Assembly (NCBI RefSeq): GCF_001422545.1
Contig: NZ_LMLE01000009.1
Coordinates: 62,001 to 126,000, forward strand
Origin: Pedobacter sp. Leaf41
Lineage (GTDB): Bacteria; Bacteroidota; Bacteroidia; Sphingobacteriales; Sphingobacteriaceae
DNA length: 64,000 nucleotides
Direction of reading: 5' to 3'
Positions 33,675 to 42,568 of the stretch are shown in pieces. The translations under genes and the position numbers were made by a program. How positions within the stretch are numbered: the first letter of the stretch is position 1; every line of letters starts with the position of its first letter. The notes below the pieces were generated by a model. It had not been told where the DNA came from and did no database searches. It saw only the letters and a program-made list of their open reading frames with translations.

Positions 33675-34967
33675 TTAGTCGCGTAAGTCAACGAATTTTT
33701 TGTTCAATGCATCGAGTTTTCTTACTCTTCCTATTCTATTCTGGTATACGCTAAATTTACCTTCCGACTCTGCCCTAATATCATCATAAGTTGGATTGAC
33801 TATCCAGTTGCCTTTAGCATCTACAATGCCATATTTATTGTTTTTTGAATCTTTAGCTACAAAATAGCCTTCATTAAAAGATTCCCGATCGTCTTTATGG
33901 AGCTTTAAAGTAACTTTTTTAGTTGCACTTTCTGGCTTACTATTTTCTACATAGATCATAATATGATCTACAGGGCCAGCATAAAAAGTTTTAGCAAATG
34001 CTTTTTTATCAGATTGAGCAGGTTTTTTTAACAACTTTTTGGCTAGATAAGCATCAACCTCTTGCTTTGATTTCAATTCTTTATTATCAATTAAATCGAC
34101 CGCTTTTTGGTAAGTGGTCAAAGTCTTTTTTAACCATTCTATCATTTCTATAGTAGGAACTGAATAGCTTGTTCGCCCAGAATTTTTCAACATTTCACCA
34201 TTTTTATAAAAGCCGTGTGTTTCACCAATCCGTTTATCCATAACTTGCGGATAGCTTATTTTCACTTCGCCATTTTGGTTGCTTAGCAATTCAATTTGCC
34301 CACCATCTACTTTGGCTATTTTGTTAACACTATCCAATCGGTAACCTGTAAATCCTTTATGTTTAAACTTAACATCAAAATCTAAAGCACGAATAGGTTT
34401 ATCAACAGGAATTAAAAATTCGTTATATTTAAATCCATTGGCATCTTGCCCATTGCGTTCTTTTATTTTGGTAGTATCTAATGTTTGATAATTTCCATTC
34501 ACCGCTAATCTTGTTCCATCCCAAAAATGTATTGTACTTGGAATAAACGAAGGGGCATTCGCAATTATCGCATTGTCTCCAATCTCTAAACCTAATAAAT
34601 TATTCAAATCCATAACATCTACAGAAAGTTTAACCAGGTTATTTGGCTTAATAACTTCAGCATCAATCTGTTCATCCTTTTTAATGAAAGATAAAAATTC
34701 ATCAACAGTAAAGTACCTAATGTAATCGGATGTAAAGTTATACTGGTTATTTTCGTCAAATGCTTCCTTTGGCGATAAACTAGAAGGTTTAACTTCTAAG
34801 CTTGTGATATCAATAAGATTTTCAGTTTCATCAATGTGAGCCTGTAGCTCATCTCTTGTTTTTTGTAAATCGTTATCAACGTTGCACGCCCAGAGAAGGG
34901 TAACGAACCAACAAATTAGTGTGAATAATTTCACCTTCTTAAAGTGATTTGTTCGAGAGAGCGCCAT
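33675..34967 (-). CDS. Lipoprotein with C-terminal WG-type repeat
   Basis: 430 residues. The signal peptide ends in LLWAC with lipidated Cys28. After that comes a helical segment (DLQKTRDELQAHIDETENLI), a long region I do not recognise, and near the C-terminus a WG-like repeat (KYGIVDAKGNWIVNPTYDDI, then a second weaker one). WG repeats are common in surface proteins of Bacteroidota. Monocistronic. Function unknown. Confidence 0.72.
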   Translation of the reverse strand: MALSRTNHFKKVKLFTLICWFVTLLWACNVDNDLQKTRDELQAHIDETENLIDITSLEVKPSSLSPKEAFDENNQYNFTSDYIRYFTVDEFLSFIKKDEQIDAEVIKPNNLVKLSVDVMDLNNLLGLEIGDNAIIANAPSFIPSTIHFWDGTRLAVNGNYQTLDTTKIKERNGQDANGFKYNEFLIPVDKPIRALDFDVKFKHKGFTGYRLDSVNKIAKVDGGQIELLSNQNGEVKISYPQVMDKRIGETHGFYKNGEMLKNSGRTSYSVPTIEMIEWLKKTLTTYQKAVDLIDNKELKSKQEVDAYLAKKLLKKPAQSDKKAFAKTFYAGPVDHIMIYVENSKPESATKKVTLKLHKDDRESFNEGYFVAKDSKNNKYGIVDAKGNWIVNPTYDDIRAESEGKFSVYQNRIGRVRKLDALNKKFVDLRD

Positions 34968-35031
34968 AAATTTTGTTTTTAATAATTATTTGATTTTTAG
35001 GCAAGATAAAAATGAATTTTGACAAAGCGAA

Positions 35032-35640
35032 TTATATTGCTTTTGAAAACAAATCGAGTTGAGGATCGGTTACGTTGAAAGTTTTCCGATGAAAAGGAGA
35101 TAAACCAATCTCAATGACTGCTTTACGGTGGGCAATGGTTGGGTAACCTTTGTTTGATAGCCAATTATAATGTGGAAAATCGATGTGAAGGTTGCTCATG
35201 TACTCATCTCGATGGGTTTTTGCGAGAATGGAAGCTGCAGCAATGTTCAAATACTTTCCATCACCTTTTATAATGCAGCTGTGCGGAATCTCCGGATAAG
35301 CTTTAAACCGATTTCCATCGATAACAAGGTAACCAGGTTGAGTGTGAAGCTTCTCAACTGCTCGATGCATCGCCAGAAAAGAAGCATTAAGTATATTGAT
35401 GCGATCAATTTCTTCATGATCACACGAAGCTACCGCCCAGGCCAAAGCTTCTCTTTCGATTATCGGCCGAAGTAAATTTCGCTGTTCGTGTGTTAATTGT
35501 TTAGAATCGTTTAAGCCATCTAACACATAACCTTTTGGTAAAATAACCGCTGCAGCAAACACTGGCCCAGCTAAACAGCCTCTTCCAGCTTCATCGCAAC
35601 CGGCCTCTAAAAATTCTTCCTGATAACAAGCTAATAACAT
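35032..35640 (-). CDS. rnhB: Ribonuclease HII
   Basis: 202 residues. Catalytic residues: Asp16 and Glu17 (GCDEAGRGCLAGP), Asp108 (VIDGNRF) and the Asp of AKTHRDEYM (about 145). It removes RNA from RNA-DNA hybrids, especially single ribonucleotides in DNA. The predicted leader of about 110 bases contains a word-type palindrome. Confidence 0.97.
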   Translation of the reverse strand: MLLACYQEEFLEAGCDEAGRGCLAGPVFAAAVILPKGYVLDGLNDSKQLTHEQRNLLRPIIEREALAWAVASCDHEEIDRINILNASFLAMHRAVEKLHTQPGYLVIDGNRFKAYPEIPHSCIIKGDGKYLNIAAASILAKTHRDEYMSNLHIDFPHYNWLSNKGYPTIAHRKAVIEIGLSPFHRKTFNVTDPQLDLFSKAI

Positions 35641-35641
35641 T

Positions 35642-35691
35642 ACTATGATTTACGGTGATTCAATGAACGCTATGATTAGCAAATCATAGTT
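35642..35691. repeat. Word-type inverted repeat in the rnhB leader
   Basis: ACTATGATTT and AAATCATAGT at the two ends, with diverged GTGATTC/GCTATGATTA words between. No coding potential. Confidence 0.6.
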
Positions 35692-35753
35692 TCATGCCAA
35701 CTTTCGAATGGAGTTATGTAACTAAAACTAAAAATCGAAAGTTTTATTACCTA

Positions 35754-35761
35754 CAAAGATA
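35754..35761 (-). promoter_or_regulatory. Predicted -7 element of rnhB
   Basis: TATCTTTG on the minus strand, 114 bases from the ATG. Confidence 0.45.
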
Positions 35762-35827
35762 CTTTACCACTTCATTTATTAGTAATAATTTTTAACTAAC
35801 TTGTAGTGAAATTAAAGTTAGCGCTCC

Positions 35828-36223
35828 ATGATAAATACTCAATATGCTGAAAGCGAACTGACGGGAAGAATTATAGGATGCGCCATGGAAGTTCATAATA
35901 CATTGGGAAATGGCTTTCAAAAAAAAAATTATCAGAAAGCTTTAGCCATAGAATTAACGGGACAAGGGTTCAATTTCATACAGGAGCATGAAATGAGTAT
36001 TTTCTATAAGCGGAATTTTTCGGGTAAAAGGAGAGTAGATTTCTTCATCGAAAACAAAATTATGGTTGAATTAAAAGCTGTTATTCTACTTGACGATGCC
36101 CATCTAGCTCAAGCTATCAACTACCTAGAAGCTTCCGGGTTTGAAATTGGTCTATTAATAAATTTTGGCTGCAGAAGCTTACAACTTAAACGTGTAATGA
36201 AACCTGGCACCTCTGCAACTTAA
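35828..36223 (+). CDS. GxxExxY-family protein with a changed signature
   Basis: 131 residues. The family pattern is present: ELTGRIIGCAMEVHNTLGNG, then the signature position, then RVDFFIENKIMVELKAV, with KxxVDF/ELKA resembling a PD-(D/E)XK-type nuclease core. The usual GxxExxY motif reads GFQKKNY here, so the central Glu is replaced by Lys. The rest of the likely active-site region (Asp, Glu, Lys) is intact. The family's function is not established. It lies alone between two unrelated genes. Confidence 0.85.
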   Translation: MINTQYAESELTGRIIGCAMEVHNTLGNGFQKKNYQKALAIELTGQGFNFIQEHEMSIFYKRNFSGKRRVDFFIENKIMVELKAVILLDDAHLAQAINYLEASGFEIGLLINFGCRSLQLKRVMKPGTSAT

Positions 36224-36386
36224 TTCAGTATATTTCCACTAATCAATTACGCAATAACAGAAAGTTCACCTAACCATCGAAGTCTCAGTATTAAGATAGA
36301 ACCAATCTTTATTAAGCAATGATTAATTACCAAATTACTTTTCGCTGGCAAATCATACTAATTCATTCAATCATAAAATCAGGGTC

Positions 36387-37529
36387 TTAAACCGTAGTAT
36401 TCTGTCCCTTTACATCAAAAGCATCCCGTAAGCCAATTGCTAAAACATTGAAAGCATAAACGGTGAGCATAATCGCCAAACCAGGTAAAACTGCCAAATA
36501 AGCAGCATCCATAATGATGTAGCCATAATGCTCTTTAATCATGCTTCCCCAGCTTGGCATGGGCGGTTGCGCACCGAAACCCAAGAAACTTAATCCAGTT
36601 TCTAACAAAATAGCCGATGCAAAATTAGAAGAGGCAACAACCAAAATTGGTCCCGCAATATTAGGTAAAATGTGTTTAATGATGGTTCTTGAGGTACTAA
36701 AGCCTAAAGCTCTTGCGGCCTCTACAAACTCCACTTCTTTTAAAGCCATTACTTGCCCACGCACCAAACGGGCCACATCTACCCAGGTAGATAAGCCAAC
36801 GGCGATAAAAATTTGCCAGAAACCTTTTCCAAGTGCAAATGAAATAGCGATGACCAACAACAGCGATGGTAATGACCATACTACGTTCATAAACCAACTG
36901 ATTGCAGCATCAGTTTTCCCACCAAAATAGCCTGCAATTGCGCCTAAGCTTACTCCAATAAATAGCGAAATTAAAACGGCCATTAAGCCCACAGAAAGGG
37001 AAACACGAATTCCAAGAATCATCCGGCTTAATAAATCACGACCATAGATATCTGTACCCAGCCAATACGTTTTTTCGTAAACATTATATTGTTCGAATAA
37101 TGTAGCCGGTGTACCAAGCTTAGAATATGGCGTACACGTGGGACAAAGTTCTCTTAAATTATACTTTATTTCCGGAGCTTTCTCTTCGTCGCCGATGTAT
37201 GGCGTTATAAAGACATCATTATCTTCAATGCGATAAGACACAATTGGAATACTTGTAATACTAGATTTTTGTCCATTTAACATTTTCCTGAAGAAACTAA
37301 CCTCTTCGATATTTGGATTTTTATTGAGAATGATAAATTTAAAGGTACTTCCAGGCTTTTTCTTATTAAGGGGTAATATTTGCGTATTGGCGTCAGGTGT
37401 ACTATCGGGCGTAATGATATAACCTAAAATACCCATCAATACCAAGAGTAAAATAAAAATGAGACCGCCAAAAGCGAGCTTATTTCTTTTAAATTTTAAC
37501 CAGACTTTTTTAGATGGGCTATTATCCAT
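36387..37529 (-). CDS. ABC transporter permease of the OppC/DppC type
   Basis: 380 residues. N-terminal helix (about 17-36), a long periplasmic insert with DIYGRDLLSRMILG before the membrane domain, four or five more helices and the permease signature around VEAARALGFSTSRTIIKHILPN (EAA loop). These proteins pair with an OppB-type permease and two ATPases for peptide or nickel import, none of which is nearby. Its ATG overlaps the stop of the GT2 gene (TAATG), so it is translated in the same operon. Confidence 0.92.
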   Translation of the reverse strand: MDNSPSKKVWLKFKRNKLAFGGLIFILLLVLMGILGYIITPDSTPDANTQILPLNKKKPGSTFKFIILNKNPNIEEVSFFRKMLNGQKSSITSIPIVSYRIEDNDVFITPYIGDEEKAPEIKYNLRELCPTCTPYSKLGTPATLFEQYNVYEKTYWLGTDIYGRDLLSRMILGIRVSLSVGLMAVLISLFIGVSLGAIAGYFGGKTDAAISWFMNVVWSLPSLLLVIAISFALGKGFWQIFIAVGLSTWVDVARLVRGQVMALKEVEFVEAARALGFSTSRTIIKHILPNIAGPILVVASSNFASAILLETGLSFLGFGAQPPMPSWGSMIKEHYGYIIMDAAYLAVLPGLAIMLTVYAFNVLAIGLRDAFDVKGQNTTV

Positions 37530-38665
37530 TATTTAACCATTCTGCCTTTCCAATTGTACTTACCGCTATTTCCGGCAATACCAATGTAAACGATATAAAG
37601 TATATGCAAAACATTTAAAACTGGGATTAACACAAGTAGTCTCCGCTTATCTGCGAAGCCGGTCACATCCCATAAAAATAATGTTTCTAAAATCATTTTA
37701 ACTATCAATTGGTAAATTGTTATCGTTAAAAAGCCGGGAATAAATAATCCTGTAATGAAGTTTGCTAAAATACTCAAATTGAATACCCAAACGAAAACAC
37801 CTAAAACGATGATGGCTTTATTTTTATAACGTGTGCTTTTGGAAGCCCACCTTTTCCGTTGTTGGATAAATGATTTTAAGTTTTCCTTCGCATGTGTATA
37901 AACAATAGCTGATCTGTTTTTTAGAAATCCTATTTTATCTGGATACTTTGCAGCGATTTTATGCAACAAAAGTTCGTCATCGCCAGAGGCCAAATCATCG
38001 ATTCCCTGAAAACCACCTACCTCATAAAATGTAACTTTCTCATAAGCCAAGTTGGCCCCGTTGCATGTAGATGGCTTTTTATTCCCAATTGTGGATGCAC
38101 CTAAGCCAATTAGATATAGAAACTCTAAGGATTGTAACCGCTCAAAATAAGTTTTCTCTTCAAAATAAGATACAGGAGAAGAAATCATCTTATACCCCTT
38201 GTTCTGATAAAATTCTACTACCGAAGAGAGCCACTTTGTACCCATCACACAATCGGCATCTGTAGTGATAATTAAATCTCCACTGCAAGAGCCAATGGCT
38301 GTTTGAATCGCTTTTTTCTTATAGGAATTTAAAGCCTGATTCTCATTTAGCTTGATCAGTTTAACCCCACGATTGGCGTAAGAGGCAACAATTTCTGCGG
38401 TGCTATCTGTAGAATGATCATCGATAAAAATGATTTCCGTTAAATCCTTTGGATAATCCTGGGCGATTAATGCCTCTATTGTTCGTCCGATATTCAATTC
38501 CTCATCACGTGCAGCAACAATAACAGAAACTTTGGTAGAGGGAGTGATGATACTTTTTTTATATAAATTCAGGCTATACCAGCCTTTGATAAAAGTAAGT
38601 ACGAGTAAACCATAAACGATGGTTAAAGCAGCAGATAGAAGACTAACTAGTTTTAGGATTTCCAA
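37529..38665 (-). CDS. Glycosyltransferase family 2 membrane protein
   Basis: 378 residues. N-terminal transmembrane helix, then a GT-A domain: VSVIVAARDEELNIGRTIEAL, FIDDHSTD, ITTDADCVMG (DxD), GDDELLLHK and QRKRWASK (QxxRW). The C-terminal two or three helices anchor it. It is processive-type by motif. It starts at a TTG inside the 3' end of the flippase gene (23-base overlap), with no ATG available. It probably transfers sugar to a lipid carrier; the product is unknown. Confidence 0.9.
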   Translation of the reverse strand: MEILKLVSLLSAALTIVYGLLVLTFIKGWYSLNLYKKSIITPSTKVSVIVAARDEELNIGRTIEALIAQDYPKDLTEIIFIDDHSTDSTAEIVASYANRGVKLIKLNENQALNSYKKKAIQTAIGSCSGDLIITTDADCVMGTKWLSSVVEFYQNKGYKMISSPVSYFEEKTYFERLQSLEFLYLIGLGASTIGNKKPSTCNGANLAYEKVTFYEVGGFQGIDDLASGDDELLLHKIAAKYPDKIGFLKNRSAIVYTHAKENLKSFIQQRKRWASKSTRYKNKAIIVLGVFVWVFNLSILANFITGLFIPGFLTITIYQLIVKMILETLFLWDVTGFADKRRLLVLIPVLNVLHILYIVYIGIAGNSGKYNWKGRMVK

Positions 38666-39629
38666 AAAAATTGAGTTTAAAGACGAAATATGTGCCTAAG
38701 ATAGCAGGAATAATAATATTTATTAGCCAAATACTGGCCGTGCAGGCAATAACCGCAACGTGTTGATTGGTTACATGTTTAAATAATTCCACCGCGGTTA
38801 CACTTCTGATGCCCACATCGAAGAGATCTAATGATGGCAATGCAGATTGAATCAGGAACAAAAGGCAAGTCATCATTACGATATCCAGATACTGTAAACC
38901 AGGGATTAGCCATACAAACAAAATGAAGTATTGAAAACTAAAAACCAGGTAGCGGGCCAAACAGAAAAGCATGATTTTAAAAAGTTCTTCTTTTCTATAT
39001 CGACCTAGAATGCTGTAAAATTTTTTGTATTTACGGGTGAATTTAAAAGAAAGTAGGATACCATTAAGCCATTGAATATTGAAATAAAATATAATGAAAA
39101 ATAAGCAGAAGGCCATTGCCAAAATCACGACTGCCAGAAAAACCAAATGATCGATCGGTACAAATCTATAGATAAAAAAGCACGCTGCTACAGCACCAAA
39201 AACATTGGTCAACACCAATTGACCAATGTTACCGACCGTCATGGCAACAATGCCCACTATTCTACGATTTGGGGAAAGAAAAAAGACTCTTCCTCCATAT
39301 TCGCCTAACCGGTTTGGAGTAAATATGGCTAATGTTAAACCACAAAAAACAGATTCGATTGCCCGGTAGAAACTAATGCGTTCGATGTGACTCATTAATC
39401 TTTTCCACTTTGCGGCTTCCAGAAACCAGTTTAAAAACATGAGCAAAACCACGAAGCCGATAATACCGAAAATTTCTACTTGCGGAATATCTCTCAGAAG
39501 TGATGCAAAGTTCTCAAGATTTTTATTGGCAACAAGCTTATGATAAATGAACCAAAAAGCAAATACTACAATTGCAGCTTTAATTAATATTGATAATATA
39601 TTTTTATTCTTGCCTGTCAAGATTTTCAT
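38643..39629 (-). CDS. Flippase-like / LPG-synthase-TM domain membrane protein
   Basis: 328 residues from ATG 39629; a TTG four codons earlier is less likely. About eight transmembrane helices with the GLTLAIFTPNRLGEYGGRVFF element typical of the UPF0104/AglD/MprF-type membrane domain. It lacks the soluble aminoacyl-transferase part of MprF. The family is thought to move or synthesise lipids or lipid-linked sugars. First of a three-gene operon with a GT2 and an OppC-like permease. Confidence 0.85.
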   Translation of the reverse strand: MKILTGKNKNILSILIKAAIVVFAFWFIYHKLVANKNLENFASLLRDIPQVEIFGIIGFVVLLMFLNWFLEAAKWKRLMSHIERISFYRAIESVFCGLTLAIFTPNRLGEYGGRVFFLSPNRRIVGIVAMTVGNIGQLVLTNVFGAVAACFFIYRFVPIDHLVFLAVVILAMAFCLFFIIFYFNIQWLNGILLSFKFTRKYKKFYSILGRYRKEELFKIMLFCLARYLVFSFQYFILFVWLIPGLQYLDIVMMTCLLFLIQSALPSLDLFDVGIRSVTAVELFKHVTNQHVAVIACTASIWLINIIIPAILGTYFVFKLNFFGNPKTS

Positions 39630-39661
39630 TTTAGTTTGCAAATATGCTTAATATTGCTGTA

Positions 39662-40249
39662 ATGTTGAATGAAAAAAAAGAACGGATAATTATGGGCATC
39701 GACCCCGGCACTGCGGTAATGGGTTATGGCGTAATTTTAGAGAAGGGAAATAAAACAGAATTGATTAGTTTAGGGGTAGTTAAGATGACACACCTTGATG
39801 ACCCATTCTTAAAACTCCAACGCATTTTCGAAAAAACAGTGGTGCTTATTGATCAATACAAACCAGATGTTTTAGCGATTGAAGCACCCTTTTATGGAAA
39901 AAACATTCAGGTACTCTTAAAATTAGGAAGAGCGCAAGGCATTGCCATTGCTGCAGCACTTTCCAGAAATATTTCGGTTACAGAATACGCTCCCCGAAAA
40001 ATCAAACAATCCATCACCGGGAATGGAAACGCAACCAAAGAGCAAGTGGCTGCGATGTTACAAAGGTTATTGAATTTTAAAGAAACGCCAGAGTTTTTAG
40101 ATGCAACAGATGGTTTAGCAGTTGCTGTTTGTCACTCTTTTCAAAAAATCACCTCGACGGGCAAATCAAAAACGTATTCTGGCTGGGAATCTTTCGTGAG
40201 CGACAACAAAACGAAAGTAAAAGGGTTGGCGGTGAAAGTAAAAAAATAG
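39662..40249 (+). CDS. ruvC: Crossover junction endodeoxyribonuclease RuvC
   Basis: 195 residues from ATG 39662; ATG 39644 would add six residues. Catalytic residues are Asp14 (MGIDPG), Glu74 (AIEAPF) and the Asp pair Asp147/Asp150 (FLDATDGLAVAVCH). It cuts Holliday junctions. The start chosen keeps the usual KKERII-GIDPG beginning of the family. Divergent from the flippase operon, with only about 30 bases between them. Confidence 0.96.
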   Translation: MLNEKKERIIMGIDPGTAVMGYGVILEKGNKTELISLGVVKMTHLDDPFLKLQRIFEKTVVLIDQYKPDVLAIEAPFYGKNIQVLLKLGRAQGIAIAAALSRNISVTEYAPRKIKQSITGNGNATKEQVAAMLQRLLNFKETPEFLDATDGLAVAVCHSFQKITSTGKSKTYSGWESFVSDNKTKVKGLAVKVKK

Positions 40250-40274
40250 TCGGCCGGTGAAACACCTACCGACT
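40248..40274 (+). terminator. Hairpin at the end of ruvC
   Basis: AGTCGG and CCGACT with an inner GGTG/CACC stem, overlapping the ruvC stop codon. The following T-run is weak, so termination is uncertain. The stem words GGTCGGTG/CACCGACC resemble the hairpin inside the 130-bp repeats. Confidence 0.5.
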
Positions 40275-40329
40275 GATTAAACACCTTTTCGTCGTTGCGA
40301 GGCACGAAGCAATCTCATTTGTTCATGCG

Positions 40330-40459
40330 ATTTATCTTATTGGTCGGTGTCCTCACCGACCAACTTAATTAAACATCGATCCATTCTGTCTTATCAGTTA
40401 GTACCTCCCCCATCCTCGGGAGAAAAAACTCTGCTAACATTTCGTGTCAATCTCATTCG
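40330..40459. repeat. 130-bp direct repeat, copy A
   Basis: Nearly identical to 41016-41144 (a few differences). It contains the palindrome TTGGTCGGTG/CACCGACCAA (40340-40363) and the words CTTATCAGTTAGTACC and TCCTCGGGAGAAAAAA. The similarity fades into the following 25 bases. Confidence 0.85.
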
Positions 40460-40496
40460 AAAATAAAACACTTATCGCCTTATTATTACGTTCTGT

Positions 40497-40946
40497 TTAA
40501 ATTGCTTTCGGAGGCGGACCGATGCTAATATCTTGTAAAACTGCAGCACTCTGATCCAACTTCTCTTGTAATATGACGGTATAAGTTGTAAGAATATCTA
40601 CTGAAATTACCATAAAAATCAGACTATGTTTATCATCATCGTAACGAAGAAAAGTAGATGTAGGTTTTTGATCTTCGTGTATCAAAACATAATCAAAATT
40701 ATCCTTAGCATAGTTGATAAACATGAGATAGTTTTGTTCATCCACGGTTTTATAATTAACCTGAACTATCGCATCATCTAATAAGCTGATCATCAAGGCC
40801 TCATTTCTTCCTTTATATATTTTAATAGGATCTTCGCTGCTTTGAGAGATAAATCCCAAGCGACACAGATAATCATCCACTTCTTCAAAATGATCAAAAT
40901 CGTATAGATACCAGAGTGCTTGCGGTTTAATAAGCATAGAGTTCAT
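40497..40946 (-). CDS. Hypothetical cytoplasmic protein flanked by direct repeats
   Basis: 149 residues starting MNSMLIKPQALWYLYDFDH. No signal peptide, no transmembrane helix, acidic in composition, with alternating strands and helices, and a GPPP near the end. I recognise no family. The gene lies exactly between two copies of a 130-bp repeat, so repeat and gene may have moved or been duplicated together. Confidence 0.65.
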   Translation of the reverse strand: MNSMLIKPQALWYLYDFDHFEEVDDYLCRLGFISQSSEDPIKIYKGRNEALMISLLDDAIVQVNYKTVDEQNYLMFINYAKDNFDYVLIHEDQKPTSTFLRYDDDKHSLIFMVISVDILTTYTVILQEKLDQSAAVLQDISIGPPPKAI

Positions 40947-41015
40947 TTGCTAAAATATAAATTTTAATGATTAAGTCACAGCGAGGTCGAAACTGATCTC
41001 CTTAAACTGAATTAC

Positions 41016-41144
41016 ATTTATCTTATTGGTCGGTGTCCTCACCGACCAACTCAATTAATACCGATACCTGCTGTCTTATCAGTTAGTACCACCCCCATCC
41101 TCGGGAGAAAAAATTCTGCTATCATTTCGTGTCAATCTCATTCG
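41016..41144. repeat. 130-bp direct repeat, copy B
   Basis: Same orientation as copy A. The palindrome is at 41026-41049. It ends 12 bases before the stop codon of the DUF4349 gene, as copy A ends 37 bases before that of the preceding gene, so both minus-strand genes run into a copy of the repeat. Confidence 0.85.
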
Positions 41145-41156
41145 TAAAATGAAAGC

Positions 41157-42041
41157 CTATTGCCTATTCTCCATCATATTCCTGGTTGCCATTTCCATGG
41201 CCACCTTATTCTTTCTTACAAAATATCTAATGGTAAAAAATGCGACGACGCCAACAAGAACCAGCATCCATAAGTTAGCAAGAGCAAGGATAATCTCTTT
41301 AAAAATAGTCCAGCCGTTTACAATGTTTAACCACAAACGGTTACCAAATGCCGGCCGATAATCGTAGAGATTGTCATTTGCAACGATCATTGTTTTAACC
41401 GTATTATCCTGGTAGAAGTTCAGAGTAATGGTGCTAAACTTCACCTTGGCATCAATATTCAGATTATCTATTTTCCGATCGATAGATTCATCACTTAAAT
41501 TCATAGAAGTTGTGATGTTAGCTGTTTTTTTGCTCGGTATTTTTCCAATTTGTTTAGAAGCACCTATCCTATTCTGACCTTTTAACTGATTAGCCAGATA
41601 ATTTATACTTTGATCATCAAGTTTTAAAGAAGAACTATTTACAAAAACAGCCATTTTTGCAATCGCATTAGTAAACTCATCCAAGCCTTGTGCTGGTATC
41701 TTAGCTACCAAAATACCATCGGTTCGATAGGAAGTAATTTCCTTTGAGGAATCGGCTGTTAATTTAAATTTGTCGGTTTCTTGTATGGTACTATTAATAG
41801 AAAATTCGGCAACTGTTCCTCCTTCTGATCTAATAATCTGACTCAGCTTTTCTTTGGTATTTTGAACATCCTTCACACGGAAGCGCATGTCGGCAGTTTT
41901 AATAATTTTATCTGCAACTACCGTATCTGGTATTTGTATTTCTTTGGCTTCGGCATCACTATCCGTAACGTATCCTTCTTTTTTGCTATTGCAGCCAAAA
42001 ATTGTTAAAATAATGGCAGCAGCAATGATATTCCTTTTCAT
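41157..42041 (-). CDS. DUF4349 lipoprotein
   Basis: 294 residues. Signal peptide with lipobox IFGC and lipidated Cys17. The main region (KIIKTADMRFRVKDVQNTKE, then a coiled-coil central part) is of the DUF4349 type. A C-terminal transmembrane helix (about 253-273) and a basic tail follow, so it is anchored at both ends. Function unknown. Confidence 0.83.
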   Translation of the reverse strand: MKRNIIAAAIILTIFGCNSKKEGYVTDSDAEAKEIQIPDTVVADKIIKTADMRFRVKDVQNTKEKLSQIIRSEGGTVAEFSINSTIQETDKFKLTADSSKEITSYRTDGILVAKIPAQGLDEFTNAIAKMAVFVNSSSLKLDDQSINYLANQLKGQNRIGASKQIGKIPSKKTANITTSMNLSDESIDRKIDNLNIDAKVKFSTITLNFYQDNTVKTMIVANDNLYDYRPAFGNRLWLNIVNGWTIFKEIILALANLWMLVLVGVVAFFTIRYFVRKNKVAMEMATRNMMENRQ

Positions 42042-42235
42042 GATTCTGGGGTTCTAATAAATTAATCATTTTAAATATTTGCTTCAAATGGCCATTAGAA
42101 GTTAGACGTTTCTGGTTAGGTTAAGTCGTCATATTTTCCCTTTATACTGAAAATAGAAATAGGTAACCCAATCTTAAAAACGTTTAAGTTTAGATGCAAT
42201 AGGACGGATTTTTACATAAAAGGAAAGGATAGTAA

Positions 42236-42272
42236 ATAAAAAAGCCGATGATATGGGTATATCATCGGCTCT
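42236..42272 (-). terminator. Terminator after the small membrane protein gene
   Basis: AGCCGATGATAT and ATATCATCGGCT form a perfect 12-base-pair stem with a GGGT loop. Read on the minus strand the right-hand T-run comes from AAAAA at 42236-42242. It ends the 42292-42510 gene. Confidence 0.88.
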
Positions 42273-42291
42273 GTATTTAGAGAGAAATATT

Positions 42292-42510
42292 TTATGCGTC
42301 TAAAATTTTGAATACTCCTTTAATGCTGATGATTGCACCGATAAAAAGGATAATCCATGAAACCAATGATAACACCCAAGAATCGAATGCAAAACGAGCA
42401 TAAGTACCAACCATACAAATCAATACACCAAAAATCATTAATTTATATATTCCTGGCTGGTTAGCCGTTTTCATACTTTCTGTATTGTGCTTTAATTCGC
42501 TGTTCTCCAT
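42292..42510 (-). CDS. Small two-helix membrane protein
   Basis: 72 residues: a short polar N-terminus and two hydrophobic helices (about 20-40 and 46-66) joined by a short turn. A -7 motif lies 23 bases upstream and a strong terminator follows, so it is its own transcription unit. Function unknown. Confidence 0.75.
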   Translation of the reverse strand: MENSELKHNTESMKTANQPGIYKLMIFGVLICMVGTYARFAFDSWVLSLVSWIILFIGAIISIKGVFKILDA

Positions 42511-42532
42511 AATATTTATTTTTATGATGCAG

Positions 42533-42540
42533 CAAAAGTA
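42533..42540 (-). promoter_or_regulatory. Predicted -7 element of the small membrane protein
   Basis: TACTTTTG on the minus strand, 23 bases from the ATG. Confidence 0.5.
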
Positions 42541-42568
42541 ATACTTATTGCTGAATAATTATAAATGT

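Noticed and set aside
35828..36223. GxxExxY protein as a restriction or defence enzyme
   Set aside because: It stands alone, with no methylase or other defence gene nearby.
40341..41049. Possible CRISPR array from repeated hairpins at 40340 and 41026
   Set aside because: Only two long copies 686 bases apart, not regularly spaced short repeats, and no cas genes.
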